In this document: in pieces, positions 1-7,460 of the stretch
How positions within the stretch are numbered: position 1 is the stretch's first letter
Layout: each line of letters begins with the position of its first letter
Assembly (NCBI GenBank): GCA_047601745.1
Contig: JASGIS010000001.1
Span: forward strand, 3,658,001 to 3,722,000
DNA: 64,000 nt
Source: JAKPAM01 sp047601745
GTDB taxonomy: Bacteria; Pseudomonadota; Gammaproteobacteria; Burkholderiales; Burkholderiaceae_E
Reading direction: 5' to 3'
The notes under the pieces: model-generated
The model's database searches: none
Seen by the model: the letters and a program-made list of their open reading frames with translations, nothing else
What the model was told of the DNA's origin: nothing
Made by a program: the position numbers and the translations under genes

Positions 1-104
1 AGGTCGTCGTCGATCTGGTTGCGGATGAAGTTGACGGCGGCGGGGGCGCCGGAGGCAGGGCCAGGCGAGGGAGAGGAAGAGGGCTTGGACTTGCTGTCTG
101 TCAT
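1..104 (-). CDS. glnS: Glutamine--tRNA ligase, N-terminal fragment (cut by window edge)
   Basis: Only the first 34 codons are inside the window. After a Ser/Pro/Ala-rich leader of about 22 residues, the reading frame gives NFIRNQIDDDL, which closely matches the conserved start of bacterial glutaminyl-tRNA synthetases (NFIRQIIDEDL in E. coli). That protein charges tRNA-Gln with glutamine in the cytoplasm. The ATG lies 78 bp downstream of the FKBP gene in the same direction, so the two may be co-transcribed. The assignment rests on this short N-terminal motif only; the HIGH and KMSKS signatures lie outside the window. Confidence 0.55.
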   Translation of the reverse strand, partial: MTDSKSKPSSSPSPGPASGAPAAVNFIRNQIDDD

Positions 105-182
105 GCGTCGGAGCGTCGGGAGCGAAGCAGGGCCCTGGAGGGGATTGAGGCCGGACCGCAAACGGGCCCGGCCGGAACGGGG

Positions 183-536
183 TCAGACCGCGAGCAGTTC
201 CACTTCGAACTGCAGCGTGGCGTTCGGCGGGATCACGCCGCCGGCTCCGCGCACGCCGTAACCGAGTTCGGGCGGGATCAGCAGCGTGCGCGTGCCGCCG
301 ACCTTCATGCCGGCGACGCCTTCGTCCCAGCCGCGGATCACGTGGCCGGCGCCCAGCGGAAACACGAACGGATCGTTGCGGTCCTTGCTCGAATCGAACT
401 TGGCGCCGACGGTGCCGTCTTCGTACAGCCAGCCGGTGTAGTGCACGGTGACGTGCTTGCCGGCTTTGGCTTCGGCGCCGTCGCCGACCTTGTCGTCGCG
501 ATACTGCAGGCCGGAAGAGGTGGTGACGAAACTCAT
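183..536 (-). CDS. FKBP-type peptidyl-prolyl cis-trans isomerase
   Basis: This 117-residue protein is a single stand-alone FKBP domain, expected to catalyse cis-trans isomerisation of Xaa-Pro bonds during protein folding. Conserved elements are VHYTGWL (residues 31-37), VIRGWDEGVAGMK (66-78), IPPELGYG (87-94) and the closing strand around IPPNATLQFEVELL (102-115). It has no signal peptide, so it is probably cytoplasmic, like the small FklB/SlyD-related enzymes. The ATG is preceded by an AGGAGA-type ribosome site (minus strand, about 540-550). It lies just upstream of glnS. Confidence 0.92.
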   Translation of the reverse strand: MSFVTTSSGLQYRDDKVGDGAEAKAGKHVTVHYTGWLYEDGTVGAKFDSSKDRNDPFVFPLGAGHVIRGWDEGVAGMKVGGTRTLLIPPELGYGVRGAGGVIPPNATLQFEVELLAV

Positions 537-558
537 GGGAATCTCCTGTGGGGGAACG

Positions 559-1467
559 TCAGGGTTGGCGCAGCCGCGCGATCAGGCTCGACGTGTCGAA
601 GCGACCGCCGCCGAGGCGCTGCACGTCGCCGTAGAACTGGTCGACCAGCGCGGTCACCGGCAGCGGCGCGCCGTTGCGGCGGGCTTCATCGAGGCACAGG
701 CCCAGGTCCTTGCGCATCCAGTCGACCGCGAAGCCGAAGTCGAACTTGCCGTCGACCATCGTGTGTCCGCGGTTGTCCATCTGCCAGGATTGCGCGGCGC
801 CCTTGCCGATGACGTCGAGCACGGCCTTCATGTCCAGGCCGCAGGCCTGTCCGAAATGGATGGCCTCGGACAGCGCCTGCACGAGTCCGGCGATGCAGAT
901 CTGGTTGACCATCTTGGCCAGTTGTCCGTTGCCGACCGGGCCCAGCAGCGTCATCGCGCGCGCATAAGCCATCGCGACCGGCCGGACGCGGTCGAATACC
1001 GCGGCGTCGCCGCCGCACATCACGGTCAGCACGCCGTTGACGGCGCCGGCCTGGCCGCCGGAGACCGGCGCGTCGACGAAGCCCAGGCCGCGTTCGCGCG
1101 CGGCGGCGTCCAGTTCGCGGGCGACGGCGGCCGAGGCGGTCGTGTGATCGACGAAGACCGCGCCGGCCTTCATGCCGGCGAACGCGCCGTCGTCGCCGAG
1201 CACGACGCCGCGCAGGTCGTCGTCGTTGCCGACGCAGGCGAACACGATGTCGGCGCCGGCCGCCGCTTCGCGGGGGGTCGGCGCCGAGCGGCCCGAATGG
1301 TCCGAATGCTCGGCGACCCAGGCCGCGGCCTTGGCCGGCGTGCGGTTGTAGACGGTGACGCGGTGACCGGCGCGTGCCAGGTGCCCGGCCATCGGATGGC
1401 CCATGACGCCCATGCCGAGGAACGCGACGTCGTGCGGCGCGACGGGATCATAGGTTCTGGCGGTCAT
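559..1467 (-). CDS. 3-hydroxyisobutyrate dehydrogenase / tartronate semialdehyde reductase family oxidoreductase
   Basis: A 302-residue NAD(P)-dependent beta-hydroxyacid dehydrogenase. The Rossmann motif GMGVMGHPMAGHL starts near residue 18. The substrate-binding motif VDAPVSGGQAGA and the catalytic segment GNGQLAKMVNQ, with the conserved Lys and Asn, follow in the usual order, and length is normal for the family. Members reduce or oxidise 3-hydroxyisobutyrate, tartronate semialdehyde or similar short hydroxyacids; the substrate cannot be chosen from sequence. The frame extends to a TTG at 1482, but the ATG at 1467 is preferred because the family starts just before the Rossmann strand. Confidence 0.87.
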   Translation of the reverse strand: MTARTYDPVAPHDVAFLGMGVMGHPMAGHLARAGHRVTVYNRTPAKAAAWVAEHSDHSGRSAPTPREAAAGADIVFACVGNDDDLRGVVLGDDGAFAGMKAGAVFVDHTTASAAVARELDAAARERGLGFVDAPVSGGQAGAVNGVLTVMCGGDAAVFDRVRPVAMAYARAMTLLGPVGNGQLAKMVNQICIAGLVQALSEAIHFGQACGLDMKAVLDVIGKGAAQSWQMDNRGHTMVDGKFDFGFAVDWMRKDLGLCLDEARRNGAPLPVTALVDQFYGDVQRLGGGRFDTSSLIARLRQP

Positions 1468-1570
1468 CGGCGGCTCTGGCAACGGCGAACGAGGGCGATC
1501 ATTGTAGCCTGTCGCATCCGGCCGGCCGCGCTTGCCCTGTTGCGTCGAAGCCCGCGCGCGTTTTCGGTTT

Positions 1571-2602
1571 TCAATCGACGGCGTCGTCGACGCGGCGCAC
1601 GTCGAAGCCCTGCCGGGCCAGCAGCGCCGGCACGCTGTCGGGGCCGACCAGGTGGAACGCGCCGATCGCGGCGAATACCGGCCGCCCGTCGTCGTCGCGT
1701 TCGATCTGCTGCACGAGCCGCTGCGTGATCCGCTGGTCGCGGTCCGTGAAGAAGCGCCGGCGCAGCGACGCCAGTTGCCGCTCGTCGCCCCACAGCCGGT
1801 CCTTCAGCGTTTCGAGCGTGGCCGCGTCGCCGGTGCGCCAGGCCGCCAGCATGTCGCGCAGCAGCCGTCCGCGGTGGCGCGCGTCGTCGAACCAGATCGC
1901 GAACTGCTGGCATTGTTCTTCGAGGCTGCCGCCGGCCAGGCCGTCGACGTGCTCGGCGACCGTCTCGAGCTCGGCGATCGGCCGCTGTTCGGCGCGCGCC
2001 CGGCGCAGCAGCGCCTGCTCGATGCCCCAGTCGCGGCGCGCGTGCTGCTCGCGGTCGTCGGCGGTGCCGAAGCGGAAGTTCGCGACCCACCACGGTTGCC
2101 GCCGCCGCAGCGTCCGCCACTCGTCGTCGCTCCAGCCGAAGTGCCGGCGGACGTCGCGGATCAGCGAAGCCGGCAGCAGCATGTCGAGCGTCAGATCTTC
2201 GGGCAGGTCGACGTAAGGGCGAAAGCCGTCGACCAGTGCCTGCCAGTGGCGCGCGCTGTCGATCTCGACCGCGATCGGGCCGCTGTCGGCCAGCGCGCGC
2301 TCGATCGTCGCCGGCCAGGGCAGCATCGTCGCGGTGCCGACGTGCAGCGTCCCGAACAGCCAGGCCCGGCGCCGGCCGTCGCGGCGCGCATCGAACAGCA
2401 TCGGCGCGTAGCGCGCCCACGGCTGCTCGCGCAGCGGCGTGTCCGCGCACGAGGCCAGCAGGCCGGGCAGCACCGGTGCGAGCAGCGCGGCCGGTCCGAT
2501 CCGGCCCAGCCAGCGTCGCCGCGCGGGTGCGGCGCACGCGGCCGCCGCCAATGAAAAACGGCAAGCCGGTTGCCCGGCTTGCCGTTCGAACGGCACAGCC
2601 AT
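1571..2602 (-). CDS. TraB/GumN family protein, probable lipoprotein
   Basis: The protein matches the TraB/GumN family: an early WLFGTLHVG segment followed by a long charged region and a C-terminal FAAIGAFHLVGPDSVPALL segment. The two conserved GTLH/GAFH-type motifs are the expected metal-dependent active-site elements of this poorly understood family. A basic stretch, hydrophobic core and LLASC lipobox predict export and lipidation. The true start is uncertain. The longest frame begins at ATG 2602, but codons 6-16 coincide with a rho-independent terminator hairpin (2554-2584), so a later start such as TTG 2551 (327 codons including stop) is more credible. Confidence 0.75.
   Translation of the reverse strand: MAVPFERQAGQPACRFSLAAAACAAPARRRWLGRIGPAALLAPVLPGLLASCADTPLREQPWARYAPMLFDARRDGRRRAWLFGTLHVGTATMLPWPATIERALADSGPIAVEIDSARHWQALVDGFRPYVDLPEDLTLDMLLPASLIRDVRRHFGWSDDEWRTLRRRQPWWVANFRFGTADDREQHARRDWGIEQALLRRARAEQRPIAELETVAEHVDGLAGGSLEEQCQQFAIWFDDARHRGRLLRDMLAAWRTGDAATLETLKDRLWGDERQLASLRRRFFTDRDQRITQRLVQQIERDDDGRPVFAAIGAFHLVGPDSVPALLARQGFDVRRVDDAVD
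2554..2584 (-). terminator. Intrinsic terminator after tctA
   Basis: An 11-bp perfect stem (2574-2584 with 2559-2569) with a 4-nt loop is followed on the minus strand by five T residues (2554-2558). It lies 25 nt after the tctA stop codon, so it should end the tct transcript. It also overlaps the 5' end of the longest TraB reading frame. Confidence 0.8.
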
Positions 2603-2608
2603 CCGGCT

Positions 2609-4120
2609 TCAGTCGCTCTCGGCGAACGCTTCTTCGCGTTTCTTCGAGATCGCCGGCAGGAACACGATCGCCAGCAGGATCGCCGCCGCGATCAACAGGC
2701 CCAGCGACAGCGGGCGTTCGACGAACACCATCGGGTCGCCGCGGGAGATCGTCATCGCGCGCCGCAGGTATTCCTCCATCAGCTTGCCGAGCACGAAGCC
2801 GAGCAGCAGCGGGGCGGGTTCGCACTCGAGCTTCTTGAACACGTAGCCGAGGATCGCGAACGGGATCGTCATGAACACGTCGAACACGTTGTTGTTCGTC
2901 GAGTACGCGCCGATCACGCAGAACATCAGGATCGCCGGATACAGCACACGGTACGGCACCGTCAGCAGCTTGATCCAGATGCCGATCATCGGCAGGTTCA
3001 GGATCACCAGCATCACGTTGCCGATCCACATCGAGCAGATCAGGCCCCAGAACAGCGTCGGGTTGCTGGTCATCACCTGCGGGCCCGGCTGGATGTTGTG
3101 GATCATCATCGCCGCGACCATCAGCGCCATGACCGGCGTCGTCGGGATCCCGAGCGTCAGCATCGGGATGAACGAGGTCTGCGCGCCGGCGTTGTTGGCC
3201 GCCTCGGGGCCGGCCACGCCTTCGATCGCGCCCTTGCCGAACTCGCCGGGGTTCTTCGACATCTTCTTTTCGAGCGCATACGACGAGAACGACGCCAGCA
3301 CCGCGCCGCCGCCGGGCAGGATGCCCAGGATCGAGCCGAGGCCGGTGCCGCGGACGATCGGCATCGCGATGCGCTTGAACTCCTCGCGGGTCGGCATCAG
3401 CCTGCCGACCTTGCTCGTGAACACCTCGCGGTGCTCGCGCTGTTCGAGGTTCAGGATGATCTCGGCGAAGCCGAACATCCCCATCGCGACGACGACGAAG
3501 TCGATGCCGTCGGACAGTTCGGGCACCTCGAACGAGAAGCGCGATACGCCCGAGTTGACGTCGGTGCCGATCATGCCCAGCAGCAGGCCGAACACGACCA
3601 TCGCCAGCGCCTTGACGACCGAGCCGTGCGCGAGCACGACCGCCGCGATCAGGCCCAGCACCATCAGCGAGAAGTATTCGGCGGGGCCGAACTTGAACGC
3701 CAGCTCGGCCAGCGGCGGCGCGAACCACGCCAGCAGGAACGTGGCGACGGTGCCGGCGAAGAACGAACCGATGGCCGACGTGGCGAGCGCCGCGCCGGCT
3801 CGGCCTCTTCGGGCCATCTGATACCCGTCAAGAGTGGTGACGACCGATGAGGTCTCACCGGGCAGGTTGACCAGGATCGCGGTCGTCGAGCCGCCGTACT
3901 GGGCGCCGTAGTAGATACCGGCCAGCATGATCAGCGCGGTCGTCGGGTCCGACATCTTGTAGGTGGCCGGCAGCAGCATCGCGATCGTCGCGAGCGGCCC
4001 GAGGCCCGGCAGCACGCCGACCAGCGTGCCCATGATGACGCCGACCAGGCAGTAGAACAGGTTCTCGGGCGTGATGGCGGCCCCGAAACCGATGGCAAGA
4101 TTCGCGAATAAGGATTCCAT
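2609..4120 (-). CDS. tctA: Tripartite tricarboxylate transporter, large permease subunit TctA
   Basis: A 503-residue polytopic membrane protein of the TctA family. The diagnostic segment GVIMGTLVGVLPGLG is at residues 27-41, followed by the usual series of about a dozen hydrophobic helices. Length matches the family. With TctB and a periplasmic TctC/Bug protein it forms a secondary transporter driven by an ion gradient, typically for citrate or other carboxylates. The gene follows tctB by 21 bp, and an intrinsic terminator lies just after its stop. The true substrate is not visible from sequence. Confidence 0.95.
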   Translation of the reverse strand: MESLFANLAIGFGAAITPENLFYCLVGVIMGTLVGVLPGLGPLATIAMLLPATYKMSDPTTALIMLAGIYYGAQYGGSTTAILVNLPGETSSVVTTLDGYQMARRGRAGAALATSAIGSFFAGTVATFLLAWFAPPLAELAFKFGPAEYFSLMVLGLIAAVVLAHGSVVKALAMVVFGLLLGMIGTDVNSGVSRFSFEVPELSDGIDFVVVAMGMFGFAEIILNLEQREHREVFTSKVGRLMPTREEFKRIAMPIVRGTGLGSILGILPGGGAVLASFSSYALEKKMSKNPGEFGKGAIEGVAGPEAANNAGAQTSFIPMLTLGIPTTPVMALMVAAMMIHNIQPGPQVMTSNPTLFWGLICSMWIGNVMLVILNLPMIGIWIKLLTVPYRVLYPAILMFCVIGAYSTNNNVFDVFMTIPFAILGYVFKKLECEPAPLLLGFVLGKLMEEYLRRAMTISRGDPMVFVERPLSLGLLIAAAILLAIVFLPAISKKREEAFAESD

Positions 4121-4141
4121 GAGTCGTCTCTCGCGGTCGGG

Positions 4142-4603
4142 TTAGCGGGTGAGGAACGTCGGCCACAGCGGGAACTGCAGTTCCAGCCCGACGACGAAGA
4201 TGGCCCAGGCCATGATGCACAGCACGACCGCCGTGCCGATCGTGGCCAGCCAGCCGAACTCGTGGCTCGCGAACGAGGAGACGAAGACCATCACGACCAG
4301 CGCGACGATGACGCCCATCGAGTTCAGCAGGCCGGCGAACAGCGCGACCGAGATCAGCACGAGGAACAGTTCGCGCCAGCCGACCTTGGACAGCTTGGCT
4401 TCGGCGGCGTTCTTGGACATGCCGCCCAGCGCGATGAGGATGCCGAGGAAAGCCATCAGCCCGCCCAGCACGAACGGGAAATAACCCGGACCCATCTTGC
4501 CGGCGCTGCCTATCTGATACTGCATGGACAGAACCATGAACGTCGCCCCGATGGCGATGAACATGATGCCGGCCCAGAAATCTCGCTGGTTTCTGATGTG
4601 CAT
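4142..4603 (-). CDS. tctB: Tripartite tricarboxylate transporter, small permease subunit TctB
   Basis: A 153-residue membrane protein with four predicted helices and the TctB layout: an N-terminal RDFWAGIMFIAIGATF helix, a polar GPGYFP segment, then further hydrophobic stretches. GPGYFP is a strong family signature. ATG 4603 is chosen over GTG 4624 because a GGAGGAG ribosome site lies between the two candidates, about 10 nt before the ATG. It is the small partner of TctA in the inner membrane. The 200 bp upstream is less GC-rich than its surroundings and could hold the promoter, but no convincing -35/-10 pair was found. Confidence 0.92.
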   Translation of the reverse strand: MHIRNQRDFWAGIMFIAIGATFMVLSMQYQIGSAGKMGPGYFPFVLGGLMAFLGILIALGGMSKNAAEAKLSKVGWRELFLVLISVALFAGLLNSMGVIVALVVMVFVSSFASHEFGWLATIGTAVVLCIMAWAIFVVGLELQFPLWPTFLTR

Positions 4604-4802
4604 TCCGATCCACTCCTCCGTCACACTGATTCGATCAAACTTAGCGGGCGGGACCCGCGGCGCCGTTGCGAAACCGGCTGGTCCGACTTGTAAGGGGCTA
4701 AAGGATAGCTTAGTCCAACTCAGTTACGCATCCGAGATTGCACTGATGACAGGACCGAAATCCGACCTGTCGGCAAGCTGTCGAAATCCCTGGCATCGCC
4801 CG

Positions 4803-5930
4803 TCAATCGACGCGCGCCGCAGACGCGGCGACGATCTTCCGGTATTTGCGTTGTTCGTCGACGACGAAGCGGCCGAACGCCTCGGGCGACAGCGGCGCCG
4901 GCTGCGCGCCCATCGTCCGCAGCAGCGTGGTCACGTCGTCGCTGGCCAGCGCCCGCGCGATGACGTCGTGCAGCCGGGCGACGATCGCCGGCGGCGTGCG
5001 CGCCGGCGCGAACACGCCGAACCACGTGCTGATGTCGAACCCGGGCAGTCCGCTGTCGGCGATCGTCGGCAGCTCCGGAAAGAAATCGCTGCGCTGCGCG
5101 GTGGTCACCGCGAAGCCCTTCAGGCGGCCGGCGCGGATCTGCGGCGCGGCCGACGCGAGGTTGTCGAACATCAGGTCGGTCTGCCCGCCGATCAGCCCGA
5201 GCTGGGCCGGGCCCGCGCCGCCATAAGGAATATGGACCATGCTGATGCCGGCCTGCGCCTTGAACAGCTCGCCGGCCAGGTGGCCCGCGCTGCCGTTGCC
5301 GCCCGACGCGTAGTTGAGCCGGCCCGGATGGCCGCGCGCGTAGGCGATCAGGTCGGCGACCGTGGCGATGCGCAGCCGCTCGGCCGTCGCCGGATTCATG
5401 ATCAGCACGTTCGGGACGACCGCGACGCGGATCACCGGCGCGAAATCCCGGTTCGCGTCGTACGGCATCCGGCGGTACAGATACGGATTGATCGCGTGCG
5501 TGGCGACCGCGCCCATGACGATCGTCTGGCCGTCGGGCGCGGAGCGGGCGACCAGCTCGGCGCCGATGTTGCCGCCGGCGCCGGCGCGGTTCTCGACCAG
5601 GACCGGCTCGCCCAGCGCGACGCGCATCTTCTCGGCCAGCGCGCGGGCCGCCTGGTCGAGCGGGCCGCCGGCCGGATAGGGGACGACGAAGCGGATCGGG
5701 CGGGTCGGGTAGGCGGGCGCCGCCGTCGGCGCCTCGGCAGCCGGCGACGCGGACTGCGCGAAGGCGGCGGGCGCGACGAGCGCCGCGATCAGCACGCTCG
5801 CGGCGACGGCCAGCGCCGAGCGCGCCCGGCGGCGGGCGGCGGCGAAGCGGCCCGGCGGGCGGGCCGCTGCGTTGTCCGGCGTATCGGCCGGTAGCGGCGG
5901 CGAAGGGCGCGAATCGGATGCGACACCCAA
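4803..5930 (-). CDS. Bug/TctC family periplasmic substrate-binding protein
   Basis: This protein is the extracytoplasmic receptor of the tripartite tricarboxylate transporter family, highly expanded in Burkholderiales. After a twin-basic n-region and hydrophobic core ending at AFAQ, the mature part starts YPTRPIRFVVPYPAGGPLDQAAR, the family hallmark. VENRAGAGGNIGAE and HIPYGGAGPAQLGLIGGQ follow. The start is unusual: no in-frame ATG precedes the signal peptide. The frame opens at TTG 5948, and TTG 5930 is preferred because a GGAGA site (about 5938-5942) sits 8-9 nt upstream. It probably feeds TctAB next door, although the 178-bp gap means it may be transcribed separately. Confidence 0.9.
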   Translation of the reverse strand: MGVASDSRPSPPLPADTPDNAAARPPGRFAAARRRARSALAVAASVLIAALVAPAAFAQSASPAAEAPTAAPAYPTRPIRFVVPYPAGGPLDQAARALAEKMRVALGEPVLVENRAGAGGNIGAELVARSAPDGQTIVMGAVATHAINPYLYRRMPYDANRDFAPVIRVAVVPNVLIMNPATAERLRIATVADLIAYARGHPGRLNYASGGNGSAGHLAGELFKAQAGISMVHIPYGGAGPAQLGLIGGQTDLMFDNLASAAPQIRAGRLKGFAVTTAQRSDFFPELPTIADSGLPGFDISTWFGVFAPARTPPAIVARLHDVIARALASDDVTTLLRTMGAQPAPLSPEAFGRFVVDEQRKYRKIVAASAARVD

Positions 5931-5987
5931 GTCGTCGGTCTCCTGCAAATCGTTATACGGGCGCCGCTCGGCCGGCGGCGCCGTCGG

Positions 5988-7229
5988 TCAGCGACGCGTG
6001 TTCGGGTCCGCGTCGCCGCCGTTGGCCGCCAGGATACGGTCGGCGTCGTAGCCAAGCAATTCCGCGAGCACCTGTTCGGTATGCTGCCCCAGGCGCGGCG
6101 GCGGCAGTTCGTACCGGATCGGCGTGGCCGAGTACTTGACGGGGTTGGCGACCAGCTTGATCGGACCGCTGTCGTCCCGCTCGAGGTCGATGCGCATGTT
6201 GCGCGCCTTGACCTGGGGGTTCTCGAAAGTCTGGTCCAGCGTATTGATCGGGCCGCATGGTACACCAGCGGCTTCGAGCTCGGCGATCCATTGCTCCATC
6301 GTCTTGGTCCTGACCATCTCGACCAGCAGCGGGATCAGCGCCTCGCGGTTGCGGATCCGGTCCTGCATGCGCAGGAACAGCGGGTCGGTGCCGAGCTCGG
6401 CCCGGCCGCCGACCTTGCAGAAGCGGCGGAACTGTTCGTCGTTGCCGGTGGCCACGATGATCCAGCCGTCGGCGGTCTTGAACGTCTGGTACGGGATCAC
6501 GTTCGGGTGCGCGTTGCCCATGCGCCCGGGCGCCTTGCCGCCGGTCAGGTAGTTCAGGTTCATGTTGGCCATCATCGCGACCTGCACGTCGAGCAGCGCG
6601 ACGTCGATGTACTGCCCCTCGCCGCTGCGCTCGCGATGGAACAGCGCGGCCAGGATCGCCTGCGTCGCGTACATGCCGGTGTTCAGGTCGCAGACCGCGA
6701 CGCCGACCTTCTGCGGTCCGCCGCCGGGCAGGTCGTCGCGTTCGCCGGTCACCGACATCAGCCCGCTCATGCCCTGGATGATGAAGTCGTAGCCGGGGCG
6801 GTGCGACCACGGGCCGGTCTGGCCGAAGCCGGTCACCGAGCAGTAGATCAGCTTCGGGTTGACGGCTTTCAGGCTCTCGTAGTCGAGTCCGTACTTGCGC
6901 AGCTGGCCGGCCTTGTAGTTCTCGACGACGACGTCGCTGATCCGCGCCAGCTCGCGGATCGCCTGCTGTCCGGCCTCGCAGGACAGGTCGACGGTGATCG
7001 ACTTCTTGCCGCGGTTGGCCGCCAGGTAGTACGCGGCGTCCTGCGTGTCGGTGCCGTCGCGGTCCTTCAGGAACGGCGGGCCCCAGGTGCGCGTATCGTC
7101 GCCGGCGCCCGGGCGTTCGACCTTGATCACCTCGGCGCCGAGGTCGGCGAGGTTCTGGGTGCACCAGGGCCCCGCGAGCACGCGGCTCAGGTCGAGGATG
7201 CGGATGCCGGAGAGGATCGACGACGTCAT
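5988..7229 (-). CDS. CaiB/BaiF family (class III) CoA-transferase
   Basis: A 413-residue family III CoA-transferase. It begins SGIRILDLSRVLAGPWCTQNLADLGAEVIKVERP, the highly conserved N-terminal strand of the family. The conserved Asp that carries the acyl group in characterised members is likely the one in VAVCDLNTGM. These enzymes move CoA between a CoA-thioester and a free acid such as carnitine, formate, oxalate or a bile acid. Its place next to the tct transporter genes suggests a role in activating an imported carboxylate, but this is inference. There is about 40 bp between it and tctC. Confidence 0.92.
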   Translation of the reverse strand: MTSSILSGIRILDLSRVLAGPWCTQNLADLGAEVIKVERPGAGDDTRTWGPPFLKDRDGTDTQDAAYYLAANRGKKSITVDLSCEAGQQAIRELARISDVVVENYKAGQLRKYGLDYESLKAVNPKLIYCSVTGFGQTGPWSHRPGYDFIIQGMSGLMSVTGERDDLPGGGPQKVGVAVCDLNTGMYATQAILAALFHRERSGEGQYIDVALLDVQVAMMANMNLNYLTGGKAPGRMGNAHPNVIPYQTFKTADGWIIVATGNDEQFRRFCKVGGRAELGTDPLFLRMQDRIRNREALIPLLVEMVRTKTMEQWIAELEAAGVPCGPINTLDQTFENPQVKARNMRIDLERDDSGPIKLVANPVKYSATPIRYELPPPRLGQHTEQVLAELLGYDADRILAANGGDADPNTRR

Positions 7230-7413
7230 GGAAGCGGATCGTTCAGTGGATGGTGGATGGGCGGAATGCGGCGGGCGGGACCGCCGCCGGAGTTCAACGT
7301 TACACGAAGTCGTTCGCGCCGCGCGAGGGTCCGCCAGACCGACGCGCGCCGGTCGGCCGGATGCCCGACCGGCGACGGCGCGGCAGCGATGGTCCCGGGC
7401 GGCGCGAAACGGG

Positions 7414-7419
7414 TAGAAT
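7414..7419 (+). promoter_or_regulatory. Candidate -10 box for alaS
   Basis: TAGAAT lies 41 nt upstream of the alaS ATG in an otherwise GC-rich gap, and is followed by a T-rich run (7427-7434). No good -35 hexamer stands at the right distance, so the call rests on the -10 match alone. The rest of the 231-bp gap (7230-7460) shows nothing else recognisable. Confidence 0.4.
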
Positions 7420-7460
7420 TCCCGATTCTTTTTTCCGGTCTTTCGGGATCGTGACAGACC

